The notes below the pieces were generated by a model. The model was not told the origin of the DNA, searched no databases, and saw only the letters and a list, made by a program, of their open reading frames with translations. Below, in pieces: positions 27,786 to 36,769 of a stretch of DNA of 64,000 bases. Location: assembly GCA_033852115.1 (NCBI GenBank), contig JAWSVE010000005.1, positions 6,139-70,138 on the forward strand. The letters run 5' to 3'. Source of the DNA: JAWSVE01 sp033852115 (GTDB lineage Bacteria; Pseudomonadota; Gammaproteobacteria; Pseudomonadales; Cellvibrionaceae). Each line of letters begins with the position of its first letter. The first letter of the stretch is position 1. The position numbers were made by a program, and so were the translations under genes.

Positions 27786-29009
27786 TCATTCAAGCATCGC
27801 ACTGACTTTTTTTAGCGCGACGAAAAACTGCTCGACTTCGTCAAGCGTGTTATAAATCGAAAACGAAGCCCGCGCAGTACCGGGAACACCCAATCGCTGC
27901 ATCAACGGTTCAGCACAGTGATGCCCGGTGCGAATTGCTATTCCCTGGCGATCAAGAAGAAAACCGATATCCGCAGGGTGCCCAGCGGCCATGACAAAAC
28001 TCAAAACGCCAACCTTTTCTTTGGCTTCACCGACTACTCGTAAACCAGAGAAGTCCGTCGCTAGCTCAGAGGCCCTCGCTAACAATGCCTCTTCGTGTTG
28101 CTGAACATCGGACAATGGTAGCGTTTGAAACCACTCAATCGCGCGAGCCATCGCTATGGCACCTGCGATATTAGGCGTCCCGGCTTCAAAGCGATAAGGT
28201 AAGACATTCCAAGTGGAAGATTGATAGGTCACTGTTTCAATCATCTCACCGCCCACTTGCCACACTGGCCAATCTTTTAAGACGTCTTCGCGGCCCCACA
28301 ATGCACCAATACCCGTCGGGCCAAATAATTTGTGCCCCGAAAACGCATAAAAGTCACAATTGATGGACTGAACATCTACAGCAAAATGCGCAATTCCTTG
28401 CGCCCCATCCACTAAAACCATTGCACCAACATCTTTCGCTTCACGGCACAAATCGGCGATGGGGTTTACTGTACCCAACGCATTGGACACATGAGGAAAT
28501 GCAACGAGGCGCGTTTTAGTGGACAGCAGCGAACGATAAGCTTCCCGGTCCAGCTCACCACTGTCTGAAATCGGAGCTACTTTAAGCTCTGCCCCACTGC
28601 GCAATGCAGCCTGTTGCCACGTCACCAAATTAGCATGATGCTCCATTTCCGTGACCACAATTTCATCCCCGGGTTTGAGGATTTGCGCTGCGCCATTGGC
28701 AACAATATTGATTGCTTCAGTGGTGCCCTTTGTCCAAATAATCTCGCGGCTTGACTTAGCATTCATAAACCGCGCAACAACTTCGCGCGCTTGTTCAAAC
28801 ATTTGTGTTGCTTCATCAGCCAACCGGTGCGCGCCGCGATGCACGTTGCTGTTGTGGTGTGTGTAATAGTCAACAATTGAGTCAATAACAGACAGCGGTT
28901 TTTGCGTAGTCGCGGCATTGTCAAAATAAATAAGCGGCTTGCCATCGATAGCGCGGTTGAGAATAGGGAATTCTTTGCGCAGCGCTTGAACATCAAAACT
29001 CACTGCCAC
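27786..29009 (-). CDS. sufS: SufS-type (class II) cysteine desulfurase
   Basis: A 407-residue PLP enzyme that strips sulfur from cysteine for SufE. The PLP lysine is Lys227 in FSGHKLFGP and the persulfide cysteine is Cys365 in TGHHCAEP. The short active-site loop and the HHANLVTWQ block mark class II. It starts 3 bases after the sufD stop. This is the second desulfurase of the operon, the first being the class I enzyme at 32628-33776. Confidence 0.97.
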   Translation of the reverse strand: MAVSFDVQALRKEFPILNRAIDGKPLIYFDNAATTQKPLSVIDSIVDYYTHHNSNVHRGAHRLADEATQMFEQAREVVARFMNAKSSREIIWTKGTTEAINIVANGAAQILKPGDEIVVTEMEHHANLVTWQQAALRSGAELKVAPISDSGELDREAYRSLLSTKTRLVAFPHVSNALGTVNPIADLCREAKDVGAMVLVDGAQGIAHFAVDVQSINCDFYAFSGHKLFGPTGIGALWGREDVLKDWPVWQVGGEMIETVTYQSSTWNVLPYRFEAGTPNIAGAIAMARAIEWFQTLPLSDVQQHEEALLARASELATDFSGLRVVGEAKEKVGVLSFVMAAGHPADIGFLLDRQGIAIRTGHHCAEPLMQRLGVPGTARASFSIYNTLDEVEQFFVALKKVSAMLE

Positions 29010-29012
29010 CCC

Positions 29013-30263
29013 CTATTTATTCAACTCGTCAGAGACCATGTCCACAAACAGTTCACGTAATTGGGGCTGCAACCACTCGGCCAATTCACCATGCGGCATT
29101 TGCTCTACCAATTCGTTGATGAAACCAAAGTTCAGCATAATCTTCGCCTGCTGAACACTAACTCCTCGCGACTGCATGTAATACAACGCTTTTTTATCCA
29201 ACTCAGCAACCGTTGCGCCATGCGCGCAGCGCACATCGTCGGCGTAGATTTCTAATTCCGGCTTGGTGTCTACTTCGGCGGTATTAGACAGCAATAGATT
29301 ACGGTTATTTAGCTCAGCTAAGGTTTTTTGCGCATCGCGATGTATGTGGATGCGACCGTTAAAGACCGCTCGACTTTTATCGGCAACAATACCGCGCACG
29401 TTTTCTTCCGTCGTACAATTTGGTACGGCGTGCTCGATAGTACTATGCAAATCAAACAACTCTGAACCTTGCAGCAGGTAAATAACATTGAGCTTCGCAT
29501 TGGCGTGTTCGCCTCGGTGATCGACATCAACATTAACGCGGGATAAATCACTACCGAGACCAACAATAGTCGACTGCAGGTTTGCGCCAGTGCCGAGCCT
29601 AAAATGACTACCCGCTAACGCAATCGCTCGAGCGCGCTGCAAACCAAAACGGTAGTGCACCAACTCCGCTCGGGCATCTAAGGCATACTCTGCAACCGTT
29701 GTGTGCAGACTTAATGCATCCCCAGAAAACTGTTCAATAATCGTGGCTTTGGCACCCTCACCAATGCGCACTAAAACACGCGCATGATGCTCTTGCTGCT
29801 GACTCAACGCTCGAATAAGTCGAATCGGCTGTTCAATTACCGCACCAGGCGCGATATCAATGACCACCCCTTCGGTCGCCAATACATCATTGACTAAACC
29901 AAAGATATGCCGCACGGGCTTGATGGAGCCAAAAAGCTCGCTCGCCCAAGCTTCACACGAATCATTGATCGGTGAAATAGTGACACCATGAGGCAGATCG
30001 TTGATAGCTGATGGATTTTGTAAAGACACATCGATGCATTCCAAGCCCGCGATGGACGTCGGCAGTTCCGAAGGAATCTCGACTTCCTGCAATTGTCCTG
30101 TGGCTGCTTCTATGGCTTTTACCGACGTATATTTCCAATCTTCAACTTTGCGGCTAGGCCACTGACGTTCACGCAACAACTGAAGCGACTGCTGTCGGCG
30201 TGGTGACAGCCAGTCCTGTATTGATTCAGCGCGATCGATCGCACTTTCTAACCATGCACTCAC
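29013..30263 (-). CDS. sufD: SufD scaffold subunit
   Basis: A 416-residue member of the SufB/SufD beta-helix family, forming SufBC2D on which clusters are built. The C-terminal core (VAELDKKALYYMQSRGV) is conserved, while the N-terminal 110 residues diverge as usual. The start overlaps the sufC stop by one base. Confidence 0.96.
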   Translation of the reverse strand: MSAWLESAIDRAESIQDWLSPRRQQSLQLLRERQWPSRKVEDWKYTSVKAIEAATGQLQEVEIPSELPTSIAGLECIDVSLQNPSAINDLPHGVTISPINDSCEAWASELFGSIKPVRHIFGLVNDVLATEGVVIDIAPGAVIEQPIRLIRALSQQQEHHARVLVRIGEGAKATIIEQFSGDALSLHTTVAEYALDARAELVHYRFGLQRARAIALAGSHFRLGTGANLQSTIVGLGSDLSRVNVDVDHRGEHANAKLNVIYLLQGSELFDLHSTIEHAVPNCTTEENVRGIVADKSRAVFNGRIHIHRDAQKTLAELNNRNLLLSNTAEVDTKPELEIYADDVRCAHGATVAELDKKALYYMQSRGVSVQQAKIMLNFGFINELVEQMPHGELAEWLQPQLRELFVDMVSDELNK

Positions 30264-31045
30264 TACGAAGACTCCTTAGCTTCAAGCTGTGCTTGTTCTT
30301 CTTTCCGTTCTGCCAGCCAAGCATAACCCTGCTCCTCAAGCTCGAGGGCTAAGCTAGCATCACCACTACGGGCAATTTTTCCATCTGCTAACACATGCAC
30401 ATAGTCAGGTTTAATGAAATCTAACAAACGCTGGTAATGCGTTACAACAATAAACGCGCGGTCCTCAGAGCGCTGACTATTTACGCCATCGGCAACGACT
30501 TTTAGGGCATCAATATCCAGCCCTGAATCCGTCTCATCAAGGACACAAATTTTGGGTTGCAGCAAAAGCATTTGCATAATTTCATTACGCTTTTTCTCAC
30601 CGCCGGAAAAGCCCTCATTCACGCCACGCTTCAAAAAACTCAACGGCAAATTAACTTGTGCACAGGCAGCTTTGGCCATTTTCAAAAAATCAGGTGAGCT
30701 AATTGCCTCTTCGCCACGCGAAAGTCGCTGAGCATCTACTGCCGCTTTCATAAATTCCATGTTGCTCACACCGGGAATTTCCACCGGGTATTGAAACGCT
30801 AGAAACAACCCCTCGCGGGCACGCTCTTCGGTCTCTAGATCTAGCAAATCTTTACCGTCTAAGGTAACTGCCCCGCCATTTACTTCATAGCCTTCACGAC
30901 CAGAAAGCACGTAACCCAAGGTACTTTTACCTGCGCCGTTGGGCCCCATAATGGCATGAACTTCGCCGGGTTTTATCTCAAGATTAATCCCTTTGAGAAT
31001 CTGTTTGTCTTCTACTTTCGCTTGTAAATTCTTAATCGATAACAT
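30263..31045 (-). CDS. sufC: SufC ATPase
   Basis: A 260-residue ABC-type ATPase of the SufBC2D complex. It has Walker A GPNGAGKST at 34-42, the family signature FSGGEKKR, and Walker B CVLDETDSGLD. It is soluble and, unlike transporters, has no membrane partner. It lies 21 bases after sufB. Confidence 0.98.
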   Translation of the reverse strand: MLSIKNLQAKVEDKQILKGINLEIKPGEVHAIMGPNGAGKSTLGYVLSGREGYEVNGGAVTLDGKDLLDLETEERAREGLFLAFQYPVEIPGVSNMEFMKAAVDAQRLSRGEEAISSPDFLKMAKAACAQVNLPLSFLKRGVNEGFSGGEKKRNEIMQMLLLQPKICVLDETDSGLDIDALKVVADGVNSQRSEDRAFIVVTHYQRLLDFIKPDYVHVLADGKIARSGDASLALELEEQGYAWLAERKEEQAQLEAKESS

Positions 31046-31066
31046 GATATTTCCTGTCGCTAGCCG

Positions 31067-32503
31067 CTAGCCAACTGAACCTTCTAAACTGATTTCCAAT
31101 AATTTGCCGGCCTCAACCGCAAATTCCATTGGCAACTCTTTAAAGACCTCTTTACAGAAGCCATTCACAATCATCGAGACCGCTTTTTCTGTATCAATTC
31201 CACGCTGTTGGCATAAAAACAATTGGTCATCACTAACCTTGGATGTAGTCGCTTCGTGCTCCACGATGGCCGATGCGTTGCGACTCTCGACATACGGGAA
31301 AGTATGCGCACCGCACTGATCACCGATTAAAAGTGAATCACATTGTGTATAGTTGCGCGCACCTTCAGCACTTGGCGCCATTCGCACCAAGCCTCTGTAG
31401 GCATTATTGCTGTGCCCAGCGGATATTCCTTTAGAAATAATTGTGGATCGCGTATTTTTACCGAGATGAATCATCTTCGTGCCGGTATCCGCTTGTTGTG
31501 CTGCGCGGGTCAAAGCGACCGAATAAAATTCCCCTACACTATTCTCACCTCGCAAAATACAACTTGGGTATTTCCAGGTAATCGCTGAACCCGTTTCTAC
31601 TTGTGTCCAAGAAATTTTTGCATTGGCATGACATTCACCTCGTTTGGTGACAAAGTTGTAGATCCCACCGCGACCTTGCTCATCACCCGGATACCAGTTT
31701 TGTACCGTAGAATATTTAATCTCGGCTCCATCCAACGCGACCAGCTCAACGACAGCAGCATGCAATTGATTTTCATCTCGCTGTGGCGCTGTACAGCCTT
31801 CCAAATAACTGACGTAACTGCCTTCGTCTGCGACAATTAATGTGCGTTCGAATTGCCCTGTGTTTTGCTCATTAATGCGAAAATAGGTGGATAATTCCAT
31901 TGGGCAACGGGTGCCTTTAGGGATATAAACAAATGAACCATCCGTAAAGACTGCGCTATTCAGCGCCGCAAAATAGTTATCACGTTGCGGCACCACACTG
32001 CCCAGATATTTTTTTACCAGCTCCGGATACTCTTGAAGTGCCTCAGAAATTGAGCAAAAAATCACACCCGCTTCGGCAAGTTTTTCACGAAAAGTGGTGA
32101 CAACTGATACAGAGTCAAAAACCGCATCAACAGCAACGCCGGCAAGCATTTGTTGCTCAACCAACGGAATACCGAGCTTTTCATAGGTAGCCAATAATTC
32201 AGGATCGACCTCGTCTAACGACTTAGGACGATCTTTCATACTCTTCGGTGCGGAGTGATAAGAGATACTTTGGTAATCAACTGGCGTGTACTTAACATGC
32301 GCCCACGTTGGCTCTTCCATTTCCTGCCAAATGCGAAACGCCTTTAGTCGCCACTCCAACATCCACTCAGGCTCACCCTTAAGTGCGGAAATGCGACGAA
32401 CGACATCCTCATCTAAGCCCGGCTCAAAGGTTTCAGATTCAATATCAGAAACGAAACCGGCTTCATATTCTTTCTTGAGCGCTTCATTAATTTGCTCAGT
32501 CAT
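31067..32503 (-). CDS. sufB: SufB scaffold subunit
   Basis: A 478-residue core scaffold on which Fe-S clusters assemble. The central beta-helix and C-terminal blocks (HLGKNTRSTIISKGIS and the QCDSLL stretch) are typical. The length is close to E. coli SufB. It starts 124 bases after the class I desulfurase, the largest gap in the operon. Confidence 0.98.
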   Translation of the reverse strand: MTEQINEALKKEYEAGFVSDIESETFEPGLDEDVVRRISALKGEPEWMLEWRLKAFRIWQEMEEPTWAHVKYTPVDYQSISYHSAPKSMKDRPKSLDEVDPELLATYEKLGIPLVEQQMLAGVAVDAVFDSVSVVTTFREKLAEAGVIFCSISEALQEYPELVKKYLGSVVPQRDNYFAALNSAVFTDGSFVYIPKGTRCPMELSTYFRINEQNTGQFERTLIVADEGSYVSYLEGCTAPQRDENQLHAAVVELVALDGAEIKYSTVQNWYPGDEQGRGGIYNFVTKRGECHANAKISWTQVETGSAITWKYPSCILRGENSVGEFYSVALTRAAQQADTGTKMIHLGKNTRSTIISKGISAGHSNNAYRGLVRMAPSAEGARNYTQCDSLLIGDQCGAHTFPYVESRNASAIVEHEATTSKVSDDQLFLCQQRGIDTEKAVSMIVNGFCKEVFKELPMEFAVEAGKLLEISLEGSVG

Positions 32504-32627
32504 AACATTCTTAACTCAATTGGTTTGGCAACTCGAAAATGAGTCACGTTCAGAACCTGCTGGCCGCGGAGTGTATTACAGCGTGACTGCAACAGTACGA
32601 CGACACAGACAGACTACTTGCAGCTGG

Positions 32628-33776
32628 CTAAGACGCCTCCTGCAACTGCAATACGGTTTGTCGTATGTGCTGAATGGTTTGATCAATATCCTCGGCCGTC
32701 GTATACCGGCCCAGTGAGATCCGAATCGAGCTCAACGCCGACTCGTCTTGCACCCCCATGGCCTTGAGTACGTAAGACGGTGCCATGCTTGCAGACGTAC
32801 ATGCTGAGCCACTAGAGACGGCCAATTGGCGTAAAGAGAGCATTAAGTTCTCGCCTTCAATACCCCCAAAACACACGTTAAGGTGCGCAGGGCCAACCTC
32901 AACCTGACTGCCATTTCGAGTAATTGATGGCAAATCTTCAATACCGTGCCACAACCTATCTCTTAGAAGGGACAAACGCTGCGCCTCTGACTGCCAATGC
33001 TCACACAACATCGCGGCCTTTCCCATGCCGACTAATTGGTGAGTCGCTAGGGTACCCGAACGCATGCCACGCTCGTGCCCCCCGCCATGCATTTGCGGAG
33101 CGACATCGCGCTGAATTGCCCTCTTAACGTAGAGAGCTCCGACCCCTTTTGGACCGTAAAACTTATGCGCCGACAAACTCAGCAAATCAACACCAAGCAC
33201 ACCGACATCAAGCAACTGCTTACCCGCCGCCTGCGCCGCATCGACATGTAACAATACCGAGCGTTGTGCGCAAATAGTGGCAATGTCACGAATGGGATTA
33301 ACGCTTCCCACTTCGTTGTTTACATACATTAGGCTGACGAGCTTGGTTTCCGGCGTCATTGCTGCTGCGACTTTATCCGCAGCAATAATGCCGTCGCTAT
33401 CCGGCATCAAGTAGGTCACAGCAACGCCGCGCCCCTCTAACCACTTAGCGGTGTCCAAAATAGCCTTGTGCTCAATCGCTGAGGTAACAAGGTGCCCACT
33501 AAAGTCGAGCTTTTCAAAGATTCCTTTCAGGGCAAGGTTATTTGCCTCAGTCGCCCCACTAGTCCAAACAATTTCTCGAGGATCACAATTCAGTAAACCC
33601 GCCACTTCAGCTCGGGCGATCTCAACACGCTCCTCCGCCTGCCAACCATAAACATGAGAGCGGCTGGCGGGGTTCGCAAAAATACCATCCCGGGTGAGGC
33701 ATTCGACCATAGCATCGGCAACGCGCGGATCAACCGGTGTGGTGGCGGCATAATCAAGATAAATAGGCTTACTCAT
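32628..33776 (-). CDS. class I (IscS/NifS-like) cysteine desulfurase
   Basis: A 382-residue PLP enzyme. The PLP lysine is Lys205 in SAHKFYGPKG and the mobile-loop cysteine is Cys326 in SGSACTSAS, close to the place of the E. coli IscS cysteine. It is about 20 residues shorter than E. coli IscS at the C-terminus, where IscS contacts IscU, and no iscU is present here. It lies directly after iscR, ahead of sufB. It may feed SufBCD or supply sulfur for tRNA thiolation. Confidence 0.93.
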   Translation of the reverse strand: MSKPIYLDYAATTPVDPRVADAMVECLTRDGIFANPASRSHVYGWQAEERVEIARAEVAGLLNCDPREIVWTSGATEANNLALKGIFEKLDFSGHLVTSAIEHKAILDTAKWLEGRGVAVTYLMPDSDGIIAADKVAAAMTPETKLVSLMYVNNEVGSVNPIRDIATICAQRSVLLHVDAAQAAGKQLLDVGVLGVDLLSLSAHKFYGPKGVGALYVKRAIQRDVAPQMHGGGHERGMRSGTLATHQLVGMGKAAMLCEHWQSEAQRLSLLRDRLWHGIEDLPSITRNGSQVEVGPAHLNVCFGGIEGENLMLSLRQLAVSSGSACTSASMAPSYVLKAMGVQDESALSSIRISLGRYTTAEDIDQTIQHIRQTVLQLQEAS

Positions 33777-33786
33777 AGCGCGGGCA

Positions 33787-34242
33787 TTATATAAGCTCTA
33801 AGCTCGCCTCACCATGCTGTCTTTCATTCACGGCCTGAACTTCGCTGCGCTCAACCAGTGACGCCAAACTAATGCCACTGAGAAACCCGTGAATCTGTTC
33901 ACTGAGTTCGCACCACAAGTGGTGCGTGAGGCAGACTTGCCCTTTACTGCAGTCGCCGCGCCCACCACAATTTGTCGCATCAATGGATTCGTTGACCGCA
34001 TCAATAATCTGAGCAACAAAAATAGTGCTGCCGTCCCGACTCAGGCGATAACCACCGCCGGGGCCACGGACGCTACTCACTAGCTCATTTTTTCGCAGCT
34101 TGGAAAACAACTGTTCGAGATAAGACAGCGATATCTCTTGCCGTTTGGATATGTCCGCTAGACTGACCGGCCCTTTCTCTGCGTTCAGCGCCAAATCCAA
34201 CATTGCGGTGACCGCATAACGGCCTTTGGTGGTTAATCGCAT
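33787..34242 (-). CDS. iscR: Rrf2 family Fe-S sensing regulator IscR
   Basis: A 151-residue winged-helix regulator. The start is the ATG at 34242 (MRLTTKGRYAVTAML) behind a GGGAAAGG ribosome site; an upstream frame extension is discarded. The three cluster cysteines are 92, 98 and 104 with His107, the same numbers as in E. coli IscR. It therefore should bind a 2Fe-2S cluster and repress or activate its own operon according to Fe-S status. It heads the SUF operon and sits 10 bases before the class I desulfurase. Confidence 0.95.
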   Translation of the reverse strand: MRLTTKGRYAVTAMLDLALNAEKGPVSLADISKRQEISLSYLEQLFSKLRKNELVSSVRGPGGGYRLSRDGSTIFVAQIIDAVNESIDATNCGGRGDCSKGQVCLTHHLWCELSEQIHGFLSGISLASLVERSEVQAVNERQHGEASLELI

Positions 34243-34278
34243 AACCTTTCCCTCTGCATAACATCGTGTATGCCGCCC

Positions 34279-34307
34279 ATTATGCAATAACCAACTAAAT
34301 TGGTAAA
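34279..34307 (-). promoter_or_regulatory. iscR promoter with embedded palindrome (possible IscR operator)
   Basis: On the minus strand a -35-like TTTACC (34302-34307) and a -10-like CATAAT (34279-34284) are 17 bases apart. Between them lies the palindrome ACCAACTAAATTGGT (34290-34304). An autoregulator with intact cluster cysteines reading from this promoter makes this the best candidate operator. It does not match the E. coli type 1 consensus closely. Confidence 0.5.
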
Positions 34308-34488
34308 CTATTAAACCAAGTATTTTTGTCGGTTATTATTCCAAGCAGACGAAACAGATTCGTTAATATTTGTTTAAGCTAACTGATTGATATTCAGAGG
34401 TTTTGTACAATCACGGTATAAATCCAATAATCTGGGAGTCCGACAAGTACGGTCATTCCACACAGGTATAGAAGATAGGCATAGATCG

Positions 34489-35127
34489 ATGAAACGCTTT
34501 CTCCAACTGATTCTCTTGAGCAGCCTATCATTCGCCGTAGCAGTTTCCGCTGGGCAGTTTAATAAAGTCATCAATATTGGCGATCCATTACCTGAATTTT
34601 CTTCCCTTCCCGATACGGCTGGCAACTTCTTTTCTTCAAGCGACTTCAAAGGCAAAGTATTAGTCATCGTCAGCCTTTCGAACATGTGCCCTTTTTCAAA
34701 AAGGATAGAATCGGACCTCAAACAGCTGGTCTCCGACTATAGTGACAAGCCCGTCAACTTTGTAGGGATAAACTTCAACGCTAATCGAGGTGACGACCTG
34801 AATAGCATGAAGACCAGAGCAAAAGCGGAGCGTTTCAACTTCACCTATTTACGCGATGAAGATCAGCACCTAGGTAGACAGCTGGGCACAAGTGTCACAC
34901 CAGAGTTTTTCGTCTTCGGACCAGACCGGACCTTGGCATACACGGGCCTGCTCCATAATTCTCCAGCAATGGAGCGCTCTCCTGGCAACGTTGTCCATCT
35001 AAAAGGCCCGCCTGCGGTATTTTACGTTAGAGACTCCATCAACGCGTTACTCTCAGGCCAGCCTGCACCACTCACCGAAACACAACCCTATGGCTGCAGC
35101 GTGGAGTACCGCCGTGAAGCTAAGTAA
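34489..35127 (+). CDS. exported peroxiredoxin/thioredoxin-fold protein
   Basis: A 212-residue protein starting at the ATG 34489 with a signal peptide (cleavage near AVSA, residue 21). The rest is an AhpC/TSA-like thioredoxin fold. Its redox position reads MCPFS, a single Cys67 with Ser where a second cysteine would be, so disulfide oxidoreductase activity of the usual kind is unlikely. Similar proteins are annotated as redoxins. The following gene overlaps it by 14 bases, so the two are probably translated together. It is divergent from iscR. Confidence 0.8.
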   Translation: MKRFLQLILLSSLSFAVAVSAGQFNKVINIGDPLPEFSSLPDTAGNFFSSSDFKGKVLVIVSLSNMCPFSKRIESDLKQLVSDYSDKPVNFVGINFNANRGDDLNSMKTRAKAERFNFTYLRDEDQHLGRQLGTSVTPEFFVFGPDRTLAYTGLLHNSPAMERSPGNVVHLKGPPAVFYVRDSINALLSGQPAPLTETQPYGCSVEYRREAK

Positions 35128-35644
35128 GCTGCCAATTCTCGCGCTATGGATTAGCCTGATAGCGCTAGTCGCCGCCTGCGGTAATGACACCAACACCGAC
35201 TCAACAACCGAAATATCGATTAAGCCTACGAATTTTAAACAGTGGGAAAAGCAGGTCCGTCGTTACCAACCGAATATTGTGGTGGTGGATCTGTGGGCGA
35301 TGTGGTGTACATCCTGTATCAAACGCTTCCCTCACATGGTCGCCATGAGCGAATCCTATCGTGATAAAGGCGTGCGATTTATTTCCATGAATTTAGATGA
35401 CCACAACGATAGCCAAGCTCTTAGGCAGGCCAATACGTTTGTCAAAGAGATGAACGCTCGCTTTGATCACTTTCATATGGACGAAAACTTAATTGATGCG
35501 TTTGAATACTTCCGTCTTATTGGCATTCCCGCCGTGCTCGTGTTCGATGGCGATGGAAATGAACGTTTTCGACTGACTGGCGACAACCCCAATGCACAAT
35601 TCACCGAGGTGGATATAGAGCGTGCAGTACTAGACTTGCTGTAA
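35114..35644 (+). CDS. thioredoxin-like lipoprotein
   Basis: A 176-residue protein. I start it at the GTG 35114, which has a GGAG seven bases before and gives a clean lipoprotein signal with lipobox VAAC and Cys22. An ATG at 35090 would add 8 residues. The thioredoxin active site is WCTSC (Cys65 and Cys68). It is likely a periplasmic reductase or a partner of the preceding redoxin. The stop lies two bases from the convergent trmJ stop. Confidence 0.82.
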   Translation: MKLSKLPILALWISLIALVAACGNDTNTDSTTEISIKPTNFKQWEKQVRRYQPNIVVVDLWAMWCTSCIKRFPHMVAMSESYRDKGVRFISMNLDDHNDSQALRQANTFVKEMNARFDHFHMDENLIDAFEYFRLIGIPAVLVFDGDGNERFRLTGDNPNAQFTEVDIERAVLDLL

Positions 35645-35646
35645 GG

Positions 35647-36444
35647 CTAATCTTCTGCCTCGTCACTTGCCGACTCTTGAAGCGATTGAATTTTATTTTC
35701 TGTGTGGAAAATGTAGTTCTGAGTTGCCGTCAACATACCGCGCAGAATACTAAGTTCCATTTCATCTAGTCGGGTTCGATTGTACAGACGACGTAAACGA
35801 GTCATGGTCTGCCGGGGATTATCAGGCTCTAAAAAACCAAGCTTTTCTAGCGTCTCTTGCAGATGACTAAAGTAATACTCCAAATCTTTATTTTTGGCGG
35901 GGGGCATATCCCAGTCGTCATAATGCGGCGCCTCGCCGTTGAGGGCGGTCAAAAATGAAATACGAATTTCATAACAAATCACCTGTACCGCCGCGGCAAT
36001 ATTTAATGCACTGTACTCAGGATTTGTCGGAATATGCACGTGGTAATTGCACTGGTGTAGCTCTTCATTGGTAAGGCCTCGGTCTTCGCGACCAAATACA
36101 ATCGCCACTGGGTGTGTTGCTGACTCGGCCCAGCTGCGATCACCGCACTCTCTAGCGGTCATTAACGGCCAAGGGATGCGACGCTCGCGCGCGCTCGTTC
36201 CAACCACAAGACCACAATCGGCTACGGCTTCCTCAAGGGTTTCTACAACCTCTACTTTGTCCAGGACATCCAGCGCATTGGCTGCACGCCATACAGCCTT
36301 CGGAGACGGAAACTCTTTTGGAGACACCACAACCAAACGTGACAGCCCCATATTTTTCATCGCGCGAGCAGCCGCACCGATATTGCCGGGATGCGATGTT
36401 TCCACCATAACTATTTTGATGTTCTCGAAACTCGACTCGCTCAT
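35647..36444 (-). CDS. trmJ: tRNA (cytidine/uridine-32-2'-O)-methyltransferase
   Basis: A 265-residue SPOUT methyltransferase that modifies position 32 of tRNAs. The knotted C-terminal part of the catalytic domain shows VAIVFGREDRGLTNEEL and YSALNIAAAVQVICYE. A C-terminal helical extension of about 90 residues contacts the tRNA. It sits between the Fe-S region and suhB as in Pseudomonas. Confidence 0.95.
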   Translation of the reverse strand: MSESSFENIKIVMVETSHPGNIGAAARAMKNMGLSRLVVVSPKEFPSPKAVWRAANALDVLDKVEVVETLEEAVADCGLVVGTSARERRIPWPLMTARECGDRSWAESATHPVAIVFGREDRGLTNEELHQCNYHVHIPTNPEYSALNIAAAVQVICYEIRISFLTALNGEAPHYDDWDMPPAKNKDLEYYFSHLQETLEKLGFLEPDNPRQTMTRLRRLYNRTRLDEMELSILRGMLTATQNYIFHTENKIQSLQESASDEAED

Positions 36445-36769
36445 AAATAACTCTTGTTAATTGCTGGTCCGCAAATGGTTCTGCGCGGGCACAGAAAAAG
36501 ACCGATGAAAAAGGGCGCAAAGTTTAGCAAATTCAGCGACTGCTAAGAAACCTTGAATCCTTCAAAAGTCCAAAGGTTTTGAACATTGGGGCACCTGATG
36601 TATCTTGAGGACAATGACCGCCTCAAATAGCGAGCATATGCCTTGTGCTGGGGAGACGATGTCGCCTTGGAGTTCATCATCGCTTCCTATATACTTCGCG
36701 CCGGCACAGTCGCTGCCTCCGCTCTTTTACTTCTCTGGCCTCATCCCCATTAAATAGGTGAATACAACT
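36445..36769. promoter_or_regulatory. divergent control region between trmJ and suhB
   Basis: About 325 bases with no coding signal; both outward promoters must lie here. A weak dyad TTAGCA/TGCTAA occurs near 36525-36545. I see no clear operator or RNA structure. Confidence 0.4.
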
